Part shown: positions 25,932 to 34,520 of the stretch, one piece after another
Position numbering within the stretch: position 1 is the first letter of the stretch
Layout of the letters: every line of letters begins with the position of its first letter
Source of the DNA: JBMNPT01 sp050943735
Lineage (GTDB): Bacteria > Bacillota > Clostridia > Oscillospirales > RGIG577
Direction of reading: 5' to 3'
DNA: 54,611 bases
Assembly (NCBI GenBank): GCA_050943735.1
Contig: JBMNPT010000013.1
Coordinates: 1 to 54,611, forward strand
Notes under the pieces: model-generated
Database searches by the model: none
The model's input: only the letters and a program-made list of their open reading frames with translations
What the model was told of the DNA's origin: nothing
Position numbers and translations under genes: made by a program

Positions 25932-26972
25932 TCACGCCTCCTGTATCCGCTCCAAAGCGGCCAGCAGCCGCCCATTTTCCTCCGGTCCGCGCACCGCGAT
26001 CCGCCAGTCCCGTTCATCCAGGCCCTGATAATTGGCGCAGCTGCGCACCAAAATACCTGTCTGTCGGAGTTTCTCTCCCAAATCAGACCGGGGACTGCGG
26101 AAAAAGAGATAATTGGCCGCACCCGGCAGCACTTCCATACCGGCTTTTCGCAGCCCTTCCATCAGACGGGCCCGCTGCTCCCGTACCAGTTTGCGGCTGC
26201 GACATACATAATCTGTCTCCCTCAATGCAGCCAGACCCGCTGCCTGGGCCAATGTGGACACACCCCAGGGCTGTCCCGCCTCCGCTACCGCTTCCAGCAG
26301 CTGCGGATCGGAACACAGACAATATCCCAGCCGGACTCCCGCCATGGCATAGATTTTGGTGAAGGCCCGCAGCACCACCATCCCCGGAAATTCCCCCAGG
26401 TAGGGCACCATGGACTGGCTGTCCTCCACGAAGTCGTGGAAACACTCATCCACCACCAAAATGGTCCCCGTCGCCTGACAGCGCCGGGCAATTTCCAGCA
26501 GTAATGTTCGGGAAGTCAGACTGCCGGTGGGATTGGCGGGATTGCATAAAAACAGCATCCGAATCCCCCGCAGTTCCTCCAAAATTCCAGCTGTGAGAGT
26601 AAATCCATCCTCCCGTTTCAGTTCATGTTGCCGCACCTGCCAGCCCGCGCCGGTCATGGCCTTTTCATACTCGCTAAACGCCGGAGCGGTTACCATCCCC
26701 CGCCCCGGAGCCATGGCTCGCGCCAACCGGAAGATCAAATCCGCGGCGCCATTGCCGCACAAAATCCACTGAGACGGTACTCCTTCAGCCTCTCCCAATG
26801 CCTGCCGCAACTGCCGGCAAAAAGGGTCGGGATAAATGTCTGCCTCTGCCGCGCTACGGGCAATGGCCTCCCGCACCCCCGCCGGCATTCCCAGCGGATT
26901 GATGTTGGCGGAAAAGTCCAAAAGACCCCGATTGGTCCCATACACATCTCCGCCATGTCCATATCGCTCCAT
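25932..26972 (-). CDS. cobD: L-threonine-O-3-phosphate decarboxylase (CobD)
   Basis: About 346 aa. Fold-type I PLP enzyme giving (R)-1-amino-2-propanol phosphate, the linker of the nucleotide loop. Two adjacent ATGs (26975, 26972) follow AAGGAGG; the second has the better 7-nt spacing, the first overlaps the upstream stop as ATGA. Much longer open frame upstream is not coding. Motifs: NGAADLIFRLARA, CNPANPTGS, DECFHDF, and Lys Schiff-base motif FTKIYAMAGVRLGY. HisC paralogy is possible, but the operon context makes CobD the better call. The partner CbiB is absent from the window. Confidence 0.9.
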   Translation of the reverse strand: MERYGHGGDVYGTNRGLLDFSANINPLGMPAGVREAIARSAAEADIYPDPFCRQLRQALGEAEGVPSQWILCGNGAADLIFRLARAMAPGRGMVTAPAFSEYEKAMTGAGWQVRQHELKREDGFTLTAGILEELRGIRMLFLCNPANPTGSLTSRTLLLEIARRCQATGTILVVDECFHDFVEDSQSMVPYLGEFPGMVVLRAFTKIYAMAGVRLGYCLCSDPQLLEAVAEAGQPWGVSTLAQAAGLAALRETDYVCRSRKLVREQRARLMEGLRKAGMEVLPGAANYLFFRSPRSDLGEKLRQTGILVRSCANYQGLDERDWRIAVRGPEENGRLLAALERIQEA

Positions 26973-27349
26973 CATGGTTCCTCCTTGATTCGCTGGGGCA
27001 ATCCACAAACCACTCGGTCCACTGTGCGCGCCTGCTCCGCCAGCCGGCAGCAAGCCCGTCCGGTTTCCTCCCGCCATTGCCGCTCCAACCGGTCCATGGG
27101 CACCACGCCGCACCCCACTTCGTCGCATACCACCACCGTATCCGGTCCGATATGTCCTCTCAACAGCTGCTCCACCGGCTTTTTCTCTTCCACCATCCGG
27201 CGGATGAGGTGGTGCAGCCCATGCAACAGTGCCGCCGGCTCCGCCGCTTCCAAAGGACAGTCCGCGCCTTCCCGAACCGGCAGAGGACCATAGGTTTTTT
27301 GAGCGTACTCCAGTTTATTCTGATACGCGCCTCCCACAATCAACCGCAT
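26972..27349 (-). CDS. Short CobU-like protein
   Basis: 125 aa versus ~175-185 for CobU. The N-terminal loop reads GGAYQNKLEYA, so the Walker-A Gly-Lys-Ser/Thr is degenerate. The C-terminal half keeps the CobU-type segment CDEVGCGVVPMDRLERQWREETG and ends in RVVCGLPQRIK. The RHR guanylylation motif is missing. A full-length CobU with intact P-loop and RHR lies two genes upstream. It may be a partner subunit, a divergent kinase or a decaying duplicate. Overlaps cobS and cobD, so it is translated with them. Confidence 0.7.
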   Translation of the reverse strand: MRLIVGGAYQNKLEYAQKTYGPLPVREGADCPLEAAEPAALLHGLHHLIRRMVEEKKPVEQLLRGHIGPDTVVVCDEVGCGVVPMDRLERQWREETGRACCRLAEQARTVDRVVCGLPQRIKEEP

Positions 27350-28116
27350 GTCAATCCTCCTACCAGCACCACTGCCGCCAACACAGCCAATTCACACATC
27401 TGCAGGAAAAATCCCGCCAAATCTCCGGTAATTCCGCCGAACTCCCGCTGGGACATCCAGCGATAATATACGAATGCCACCAGTGCCGCCGCTGCCGCTG
27501 CCGCACCCACCGGAAGACTGAGCGCCAACATTCCTGCCACACACAGCGCCGCCAGCGTCACCACCACCACGCGCACCCGCCTGCGATGACTGCCATCGGC
27601 AAAGGTACGAGCCAGGCTGCTGGAAGGACAGCAAGGAAACGTGACAATGGAAAACGCACTGCCGCACCGGGAGAGAACAAATCCCAGCGCCAGCACGCCT
27701 ACCATTTCCTGCCGCAGAGGCAGTTGGCTAGCCAATGCGAAATACCCCAGCATCCAACAGCACAGTCCAATGAGGGCAAAGGCTCCCACGTTGCTGTCCT
27801 TGAGGATCTGCTGCTTGCGCTCAGGGGGTTGATTGCTGGCCAGAGCGTCCATGGTGTCGCAAAATCCATCCACATGAATCCCACCGGAGAGCAAAATAGG
27901 CAGCAGAGTAATCCCCGCTCCCAGCAGGATTCCATCCCAGTGAAAGTGAAGTGCCAGCCAGCTCCACAGGCACACCGCACCGCCGATCACCGCTCCCACC
28001 ACAGGGAAAAAGCACAGGGTATATTTCATGTTGCGGTCATTCCACTCCGCCATGGGGGTGGGGATGGCGCTGTACATGCCAAAGGCAATCAGCAGGCCGT
28101 TCCACAGTTGTTTCAT
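27340..28116 (-). CDS. cobS: Adenosylcobinamide-GDP ribazoletransferase (cobalamin synthase)
   Basis: 258 aa from the ATG at 28116, which overlaps the cobU stop as ATGA. Membrane enzyme joining adenosylcobinamide-GDP to alpha-ribazole phosphate. About six hydrophobic helices. Conserved acidic motif GGIHVDGFCDTMDAL followed by LKDSNVGAFA, typical of CobS metal binding. The Ala-rich C-terminal helices are normal for the family. Confidence 0.94.
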   Translation of the reverse strand: MKQLWNGLLIAFGMYSAIPTPMAEWNDRNMKYTLCFFPVVGAVIGGAVCLWSWLALHFHWDGILLGAGITLLPILLSGGIHVDGFCDTMDALASNQPPERKQQILKDSNVGAFALIGLCCWMLGYFALASQLPLRQEMVGVLALGFVLSRCGSAFSIVTFPCCPSSSLARTFADGSHRRRVRVVVVTLAALCVAGMLALSLPVGAAAAAAALVAFVYYRWMSQREFGGITGDLAGFFLQMCELAVLAAVVLVGGLTCG

Positions 28117-28634
28117 CTCACTTCGTCCTTTCTGCACAGAGGAATCCCACACACCACTTCGTATACCTGTTGCGCCTGCTGCGCCAGTTCCCGGTTGAGC
28201 TGAGCCATACATTCCAGATAGGCGGTGGTTTCCTCCGGATACTCACCCCCATCAGAGGAGAGTTCTCCGGTGACCACCACCACATGCCGGCAGATTCCAG
28301 TCAGATGCGCAATCCCCCGACGAATCGCCGGCAATGTGCCGTCTCCGGCTCCCTGGGGGGAAAACATCTCGTTGGCGGCCAGTGTGGTCAGACACTCCAA
28401 AAGCACCGTACTGCCCAGAGGCACCTGCGCCTCTTCCAGCGCCACCGGACATTCCACTGTGGAAAAGCCCTTGCCCGCCCGCAGCGCCCGGTGCCTCCGG
28501 ACTCTGGCCCGGTCTTCCTCATCCCACACCTGCATGGTGGCCACATAGCACAGCGGTCCGCCCAGTTCCATACAAATGCGCTCTGCCACCGCGCTTTTTC
28601 CACTGGCAGCGCCGCCTGTCACCAAAACCAGCAT
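28113..28634 (-). CDS. cobU: Adenosylcobinamide kinase / guanylyltransferase
   Basis: 173 aa. P-loop GGAASGKS at 7-14 for phosphorylation of adenosylcobinamide. RRHR at ~46-49 with the His expected to carry GMP. The C-terminal part differs from textbook CobU: instead of NEVG-GIVP it reads TGELSSDGGEYPEET, and it ends VVCGIPLCRK. The missing block is present in the short CobU-like protein downstream. 3 bp after cobT. Confidence 0.88.
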   Translation of the reverse strand: MLVLVTGGAASGKSAVAERICMELGGPLCYVATMQVWDEEDRARVRRHRALRAGKGFSTVECPVALEEAQVPLGSTVLLECLTTLAANEMFSPQGAGDGTLPAIRRGIAHLTGICRHVVVVTGELSSDGGEYPEETTAYLECMAQLNRELAQQAQQVYEVVCGIPLCRKDEVR

Positions 28635-28637
28635 GGC

Positions 28638-29690
28638 TCACACCAGTGGCTGGTACGCTTCGATGTCCGTTTCATCAAAGGTGCTCATGCCGTGATAGAC
28701 CGCCAATGCCATGTCCAGCAGCGGCATGGCTGCCACTGCACCGGAACCTTCTCCCAGCCGCATCCGGGCATGAATCATGGGAGACAGCCCCAGTGCTTCC
28801 ATCACCAGCCCGGAGGCAGGTTCCTGGGACATGTGACTGGCGATCATGTACTCACTGGCAGTGGGACACATCCGTACCGCGCACAACGCCGCCACTGCGG
28901 AAATGAAACCGTCAATGAGTACCGGAATGTGACAGATGGCTCCCCCCAGGAACACACCGGTGAGGCCCGCCAAATCCAGGCCGCCCACTTTGGCCAACAC
29001 ATCCACCGGATCTTTGGCGTCCGGCTGATGCAGGGCGATGGCCTGCCGGATGGCGCCGATTTTCCGTTCCAGTCCCTGACTGGACAGTCCGGCTCCCCGG
29101 CCTGTCATTCGTTCCACCGGCTGCTGCAGCAGTACCGCAGCCACTGCGCTGCTGCTAGTGGTGTTTCCGATTCCCATTTCCCCAGTGGCCAGCAGCTGGT
29201 AGCCCTGCTGGGCTTTTTCCTGCACCAGCCGAATACCCACTTCAATGGCCTGCTCACACTGAGTGCGGCTCATAGCGGGTTCTTTTGCCATGTTGCGGGT
29301 CCCCCGCATCACATGTTCATCCCGCACACCTTCCACCGGCTCGGCCATGCCAATGTCCACCGGCCATATCTCACTATGGGCCACATCGCTCATATGGCAC
29401 AGACTGGTACAGTGCCGGGTCATATTCCCCGCCACAATGCCAGTGACATCCTGACCGCACTGGGTGACGCCCTCTGCCACCACACCATTGTCGGCACACA
29501 TCACAAGAGTCCCCCGCTTGCCAATCTCCACCCGGGGAGTTCCCTGCATGCCTGCGATTCGAATGATGTTTTCCTCCAGCAATCCCAGGCTGCCCAATGG
29601 TTTCGCCAAATCGTTCCAATGCTTCTGCGCCTGTTCCATGGCCCCCCGGTCCGCCGGCCGAATGGTCTCAATGGCTTCATAGATGTTCAT
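28638..29690 (-). CDS. cobT: Nicotinate-nucleotide--dimethylbenzimidazole phosphoribosyltransferase
   Basis: 350 aa from the ATG at 29690, behind GTGAGG. Makes alpha-ribazole 5'-phosphate from a base and nicotinate mononucleotide. Motifs: KPLGSLGLLE, MCADNGVVAEGVTQ, GEMGIGNTTSSSAV, GLDLAGLTG and the C-terminal catalytic-Glu segment LGEGSGAVAAMPLLDMALAVYH. Which lower-ligand base it uses cannot be read; no BluB or bza gene is in the window. Overlaps the end of cbiA by 14 bp. Confidence 0.95.
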   Translation of the reverse strand: MNIYEAIETIRPADRGAMEQAQKHWNDLAKPLGSLGLLEENIIRIAGMQGTPRVEIGKRGTLVMCADNGVVAEGVTQCGQDVTGIVAGNMTRHCTSLCHMSDVAHSEIWPVDIGMAEPVEGVRDEHVMRGTRNMAKEPAMSRTQCEQAIEVGIRLVQEKAQQGYQLLATGEMGIGNTTSSSAVAAVLLQQPVERMTGRGAGLSSQGLERKIGAIRQAIALHQPDAKDPVDVLAKVGGLDLAGLTGVFLGGAICHIPVLIDGFISAVAALCAVRMCPTASEYMIASHMSQEPASGLVMEALGLSPMIHARMRLGEGSGAVAAMPLLDMALAVYHGMSTFDETDIEAYQPLV

Positions 29691-31020
29691 GATGATAGAC
29701 CTCACATTCCTTGATGAATCGAGCTGCCACCTGAGGGCAGCCATACCAGTACAGATGGGGGAATCCGGCAAACAGTCGTTTTCCTCCGGTTACACAGCTC
29801 CAGCTCCGGCTTCCCACCGGTTTGCGGGCGGTACAAGCCGCGCCCTCGCTGTCGCTGTCAAAATAGTGAAACTCATGGGCGGGCATACTCTCTCCTCGAC
29901 CGCACAACAGGGTATCCTGCTCTGCGGTCAGCGTGACATACCCAAACCGCTGCAGTTTATGCCGGTTGTGGCAGCCCCCGGGCAATGCACCCACCATGGG
30001 CCAGCCCTCAATGTGCTCATGCAGGTACATAAAACCTCCGCACTCCGCCACACAGGGCATTCCTGCCTGCAATGCCTCTCGAATCTCCCGCCGAAGGCTC
30101 TCGTTGCCGCTGAGACGCTCCAGATAGAGCTCCGGATATCCTCCACCCAACAGCAGCCCATCCACTGCGGGAAGATGCGCATCCTCCAGCGGACTGAACT
30201 CCACCAGCTGGGCTCCCATCCGGCGCAGCAGATCCAGATTATCCTCATAATAGAAGCAAAAAGCCTTGTCTCGGGCCACACCGATGCGTACCGGTGTCTG
30301 AGGCTCCCATTCCGGTTCCTGGTGAGATGGCAATGGTTCAGCCTGTGCGGCCAGCTCCAAAAGCCCTTTCCAATCCACCGTCTGCTGTGCCTGCCGGCCC
30401 AGCCGCTCTACAATTTCCCGTAAATCTTCTACCTCGGCGGCGGTGACCAATCCCAGATGACGGCTTTCCAGCCGGCAGTCGGGCATGGGCGGAAAGTACC
30501 CAAGCACCCGCACACCGCAGGACTGTTCAATCTCCCGGCGCAGACCGGGATACAGCATAGGAGACAGCTGGTTCAGGATCACACCTACAATGCGGCTGTC
30601 TTCCCGAAATCGCATAAAACCCTGAATCACCGCGCACACCGACAGAGAAAGGCCCCGGCATCCCACCACCAGTACCACCGGAGTCCGGGTGGCGCGGGAC
30701 AGGTCATAACTGCCCGCCCGGGGAGTGGTTCCCCCCATGCCGTCGTAATATCCCATCACTCCTTCGATGAGCGCCACATCCGCCGCCGAGCCATGCCGGT
30801 GCAGCAGATGACAGGTGGTGGGTTCATCGGTGAAAAACAGATCCAGATTGTGGCAGGGCTGCCCCAGCACCTGGCTATGAAACATGGGATCGATATAATC
30901 CGGTCCGCACTTGAAGGCGGCCACCCGCACTCCCTGCTGCCGCAGGCAATGCAGCAGTCCGCAGGTGACAGTGGTTTTCCCACTGCCGCTGCCAGTCCCG
31001 GCAATCATCAGTCTATGCAT
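29677..31020 (-). CDS. cbiA: Cobyrinate a,c-diamide synthase
   Basis: 447 aa from the ATG at 31020, with AGGTGGT upstream. ATP- and glutamine-dependent amidation of cobyrinate at a and c. P-loop GTGSGSGKTTV near residue 8, then CGPDYIDPMFH and EGVMGYYDG. C-terminal glutamine amidotransferase with Cys in CVAECGGFMYLHE and the HEFHYFD motif. Overlaps cbiET by 8 bp at its start and cobT at its end. Confidence 0.95.
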   Translation of the reverse strand: MHRLMIAGTGSGSGKTTVTCGLLHCLRQQGVRVAAFKCGPDYIDPMFHSQVLGQPCHNLDLFFTDEPTTCHLLHRHGSAADVALIEGVMGYYDGMGGTTPRAGSYDLSRATRTPVVLVVGCRGLSLSVCAVIQGFMRFREDSRIVGVILNQLSPMLYPGLRREIEQSCGVRVLGYFPPMPDCRLESRHLGLVTAAEVEDLREIVERLGRQAQQTVDWKGLLELAAQAEPLPSHQEPEWEPQTPVRIGVARDKAFCFYYEDNLDLLRRMGAQLVEFSPLEDAHLPAVDGLLLGGGYPELYLERLSGNESLRREIREALQAGMPCVAECGGFMYLHEHIEGWPMVGALPGGCHNRHKLQRFGYVTLTAEQDTLLCGRGESMPAHEFHYFDSDSEGAACTARKPVGSRSWSCVTGGKRLFAGFPHLYWYGCPQVAARFIKECEVYHHEHL

Positions 31021-32218
31021 CCATACCACCTGCCTCAAACAGATAAATGGGATTTTCCCCGGTCATCAGGGTATAGGCGCCTGCCATACGTCCCCGGGAC
31101 ACCTGCAGCTGAGTCACACGGTAACCCGGCCAGTCTTTCAGACAGTGAGCGGCTTCCTGGATGGTCTCCAGGCTGATGGCCGTCACCACCACCCGCACCC
31201 GGGGATTTTTGTCCCGCACCAGCTCCACAATCTCCGCCAGCCGGCCGCCGCTTCCTCCCACGAACACACTGTCGGGCGGAGGAAGCTCTTCCAGTGCCTG
31301 GGGAGCCAGTCCCTCCTTTAACAAGAGGTTCCACGCTCCAAAGTGCTCTCGATTTTGGGCGATCAATTCCGCCGCCTCTCCCTTGCGCTCAATGGCATAC
31401 ACCCGGGCAAAGGGGTCCCGCAGGGCCAGTTCCACTGCCACCGATCCAGTACCGGCGCCTACATCATAGGCCACCCCTCCCCGGGGCAGACGCAGACGGG
31501 CCAGCGCCACTGTGCGCACCTCCTGCTTGGTCATGGGGACTTTACCCCGCAGAAACTCCCCGTCCTCCATCTCTCCCCGGTACCGGTACCGGGGCTGTAC
31601 CGCAGGCAGCAGCAGTACGCTGAGAGAATCAAATTCTCCTTTCATAGCCTCAGCGGGCGTGGTACGCTCTACCTTTTCCTCCGGGTAAGAGAGCCGCTGA
31701 CCGATGTAGAGAGGCACATTCCCATACCCCGCCTGGGTCAGCTCCTCACAAATACGCTGGACATTGCCACCAGTGAGCACAAAGAGGTCTTTTCCCAAGG
31801 AGAGCCAGGGCAGCAGGCTGCCTTCCCGGCCGTGGAGACTCACCATCTCCACCTGCTGCCATGGACGATGCAGCCGGGCACACAGGGTCTGTACACTGCT
31901 GATTCCGGGCAGCCAGCAGAGATTTTCCGCTCCCACCCGCTGTTCCAGCGCCTGACACAGCCGCTGTGCTCCGCTGAAAAAGCCCACGTCGCCGCTCATG
32001 AGGATAGCCACATCCTCATGAGGACAGGCATCTACACAGGCCAAGATCTCATCCGGGCGCACCGCGCTGTGGCACTGCCGGCCATCCTTTTCCCAGGGGG
32101 TCACCAGACGCTCTGCGCCGATGAGACAGCCGCAGCGTCCAATGGTTTCCTCCGCCTGTCGGGTGAGGGTGTCCTCCCGACCCATCCCCACGCCGATCAC
32201 ATATACCCTTCTGTCCAT
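31013..32218 (-). CDS. cbiET: Bifunctional cobalt-precorrin-7 C5-methyltransferase / cobalt-precorrin-6B C15-methyltransferase (decarboxylating)
   Basis: 401 aa from the ATG at 32218. CbiE part ~1-200: tetrapyrrole methylase fold (VYVIGVGMGREDTLT; LMSGDVGFFSGAQRL). CbiT part ~210-401: class I SAM methyltransferase with DVGAGTGSVAVELAL and FVGGSGGRL. The two activities are separate genes in Salmonella and fused (CobL) in aerobic organisms and many clostridia. 11 bp after hemL. Confidence 0.93.
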   Translation of the reverse strand: MDRRVYVIGVGMGREDTLTRQAEETIGRCGCLIGAERLVTPWEKDGRQCHSAVRPDEILACVDACPHEDVAILMSGDVGFFSGAQRLCQALEQRVGAENLCWLPGISSVQTLCARLHRPWQQVEMVSLHGREGSLLPWLSLGKDLFVLTGGNVQRICEELTQAGYGNVPLYIGQRLSYPEEKVERTTPAEAMKGEFDSLSVLLLPAVQPRYRYRGEMEDGEFLRGKVPMTKQEVRTVALARLRLPRGGVAYDVGAGTGSVAVELALRDPFARVYAIERKGEAAELIAQNREHFGAWNLLLKEGLAPQALEELPPPDSVFVGGSGGRLAEIVELVRDKNPRVRVVVTAISLETIQEAAHCLKDWPGYRVTQLQVSRGRMAGAYTLMTGENPIYLFEAGGMDA

Positions 32219-32229
32219 AGGTGTCACCT

Positions 32230-33519
32230 TCACTTGCCGTACTGTTCCTCGAAAAATTCCCGGGCACATTCCAATGTGTATTCCACATCCTCTTCGGTGT
32301 GGGCATTGGAGATGAACATGGCCTCAAACTGGCTGGGGGCCATATAGATGCCCCGGTCCAGCATATGCAGGAAAAACCGGCTAAACTGTGCGGTATCTGC
32401 CTGCTTGGCCGATTCATAATCCACTACCGGCCCCTGGGTGAAAAAGATACTGCCCAGACTGCCCACATGATTGACCACCGCAGGCACCTGATATTGGGCC
32501 AGAATCTCCTTGAGGCCACCATACAGCTGCAGCCCCAGCTGGGTGATGTGGCTGTAAATCGTCGTGCCATTGCGCAGCAGCTCCAGCTGGGCTATGCCAG
32601 CCGCCATGGCCACTGGATTGCCGCTGAGGGTGCCCGCCTGGTAGACCGGGCCCACCGGAGCCACCTGCTCCATCAGCTCCCGGCGTCCGCCATAGGCTCC
32701 CACCGGCATACCCGCGCCGATGATCTTGCCAAAAGTGGTGAGGTCGGGCATCACGTCATACAGCCCCTGGGCTCCATCGGGCGCCAGCCGGAAACCGGTG
32801 ATCACCTCGTCAAAAATCAGCAGTGCGCCGGTTTCATCGCACAGATCCCGCAGGTCCTGCAGAAAGCCCTCCTGAGGAGGTACCACACCCATATTGGCCG
32901 CCACCGGTTCCACAATCACCGCGGCGATTTCTCCTTTGTTCTGCTCAAACAACTGCTCCACACTGGCAATGTCATTGTAGGTGGCCGTAAGGGTATCCGC
33001 CGCCACGCCGGCCGGTACGCCCGCACTGTCCGGCACACCTGCGGTCATCACACCGCTGCCGGCCTTCACCAGCATGGAATCGCTGTGCCCATGATAACAG
33101 CCCGCAAACTTGATTACCTTATCCCGTCCGGTACAGCCCCGAGCCAACCGGATGGCGCTCATCACAGCCTCAGTGCCCGAATTGACCATCCGCACCATCT
33201 CGATGGAGGGAACCATCTCACAGATGAGCTTGGCCATAATCAGTTCCCGTTCGGTACAGGCGCCAAAGCTGAGCCCCCCTTCTACCGCTTCCAGCACCGC
33301 CTTTTTCACCGCCGGATGGTTATGTCCCAAAATCATGGGGCCCCAGGAATTCACATAGTCGGTATAACATTTCCCGTCCGCATCGTAGATCACCGAACCC
33401 TTGGCCCGGGTGATGAAACGGGGAGTTCCGTTGACGTTGCGAAACGCCCGTACCGGACTGTTCACCCCGCCTGGGATCACCTTCTGGGACTGCGCAAACA
33501 GATTTTCTGATTTTGTCAT
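32230..33519 (-). CDS. hemL: Glutamate-1-semialdehyde 2,1-aminomutase
   Basis: 429 aa. PLP enzyme converting glutamate-1-semialdehyde to 5-aminolaevulinate, second step of the C5 pathway. Motifs: PGGVNSPVRAF near the N-terminus, NSGTEAVMSAIRLARG, IFDEVITGFR, and the PLP-binding Lys in TFGKIIGAGMPVGAYGG. Lies 12 bp after hemB. Its location in the B12 operon suggests that aminolaevulinate supply is tuned to corrin synthesis. Confidence 0.97.
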   Translation of the reverse strand: MTKSENLFAQSQKVIPGGVNSPVRAFRNVNGTPRFITRAKGSVIYDADGKCYTDYVNSWGPMILGHNHPAVKKAVLEAVEGGLSFGACTERELIMAKLICEMVPSIEMVRMVNSGTEAVMSAIRLARGCTGRDKVIKFAGCYHGHSDSMLVKAGSGVMTAGVPDSAGVPAGVAADTLTATYNDIASVEQLFEQNKGEIAAVIVEPVAANMGVVPPQEGFLQDLRDLCDETGALLIFDEVITGFRLAPDGAQGLYDVMPDLTTFGKIIGAGMPVGAYGGRRELMEQVAPVGPVYQAGTLSGNPVAMAAGIAQLELLRNGTTIYSHITQLGLQLYGGLKEILAQYQVPAVVNHVGSLGSIFFTQGPVVDYESAKQADTAQFSRFFLHMLDRGIYMAPSQFEAMFISNAHTEEDVEYTLECAREFFEEQYGK

Positions 33520-33531
33520 GGTTCTCTCTCC

Positions 33532-34515
33532 TTATCCAATGATTCCCTGGTCCATATAGCCGGCCAGTTCCTTGGCAAAATAGGTCAGCAGAATATCCGC
33601 GCCAGCCCGGTACATACTCACCGCGCTCTCGCATACCACCCGCTGCTCATCAATCCAACCCTTCTGGGCGGCGGCTTTGATCATGGAATATTCTCCGCTG
33701 ACGCTGTAGGCTGCCACCGGCACCTGCACTGCCTGCCGCACGCTCTGGATCACATCCATATAGGACAGCGCGGGCTTCACCATGATGATATCCGCTCCCT
33801 CTTCCACATCGGTCAGGGCTTCTTTGATGCCCTCCCGTTTGTTGTGGAAATCCATCTGGTAGCTCTTGCGATCCCCAAAGGAAGGCGCGCTGTCTGCCGC
33901 CACCCGGAAGGGACCGTAAAAAGCGGAGGCATATTTCACCGCATAACTCATGATGGGAGTGGAAGTATATCCATTCCGATCCAATTCCTGGCGCATGGCC
34001 AGAATCCGACCGTCCATCATATCGCTGGGCGCCACCATATCTGCGCCGGCCTGCACCTGAGACAGGGCAATCTTGGCCATCAGAGGTACCGTTTTGTCGT
34101 TGTCCACCTCTTCGCCGCACAAAATACCGCAGTGACCATGGGAAGTATATTCGCACATGCACACATCCCCGATGAGGTACAGCTGGGGAAATTCCTGTTT
34201 GGCCACCCGCATGGCCTGCTGTACAATGCCATCCTGAGCATAGGCACCGCTGCCCACCTCATCCTTGTGCTCCGGAATGCCAAACAGCATCACTGCCGGT
34301 ACGCCTGCCTTGACCACCTCTTCCAGCCCCCGGGCCAATGTATCGGGGCTGTACCGGTACTGACCGGGCATGGCGGAAATCTCCTCTATGATCCCTTTGC
34401 CCTCCTGCACAAACATAGGATAGATCAGGGAGGACTTGGACAGGCGGGTTTCTCGCACCATTTCCCGGATTACGCCATTGCCCCGCAGACGACGGGGACG
34501 TTTGATCATTTCCAT
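33532..34515 (-). CDS. hemB: Porphobilinogen synthase (ALA dehydratase)
   Basis: 327 aa from the ATG at 34515, preceded by AAAGGAG at 8 nt; the longer upstream frame overlaps hemD coding and lacks a site. Condenses two aminolaevulinates. Schiff-base lysines in YAVKYASAFYGPFR and MVKPALSYMD. Metal-site region DVCMCEYTSHGHCGIL carries the Cys residues of zinc-dependent HemB. Only 5 bp separate it from the cobA-hemD stop. Confidence 0.97.
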   Translation of the reverse strand: MEMIKRPRRLRGNGVIREMVRETRLSKSSLIYPMFVQEGKGIIEEISAMPGQYRYSPDTLARGLEEVVKAGVPAVMLFGIPEHKDEVGSGAYAQDGIVQQAMRVAKQEFPQLYLIGDVCMCEYTSHGHCGILCGEEVDNDKTVPLMAKIALSQVQAGADMVAPSDMMDGRILAMRQELDRNGYTSTPIMSYAVKYASAFYGPFRVAADSAPSFGDRKSYQMDFHNKREGIKEALTDVEEGADIIMVKPALSYMDVIQSVRQAVQVPVAAYSVSGEYSMIKAAAQKGWIDEQRVVCESAVSMYRAGADILLTYFAKELAGYMDQGIIG

Positions 34516-34520
34516 CTCAT

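Noticed and set aside
27951..29714. Plus-strand open frame of 587 codons across cobS/cobU/cobT
   Set aside because: Antisense shadow of strongly conserved cob genes; no family motifs.
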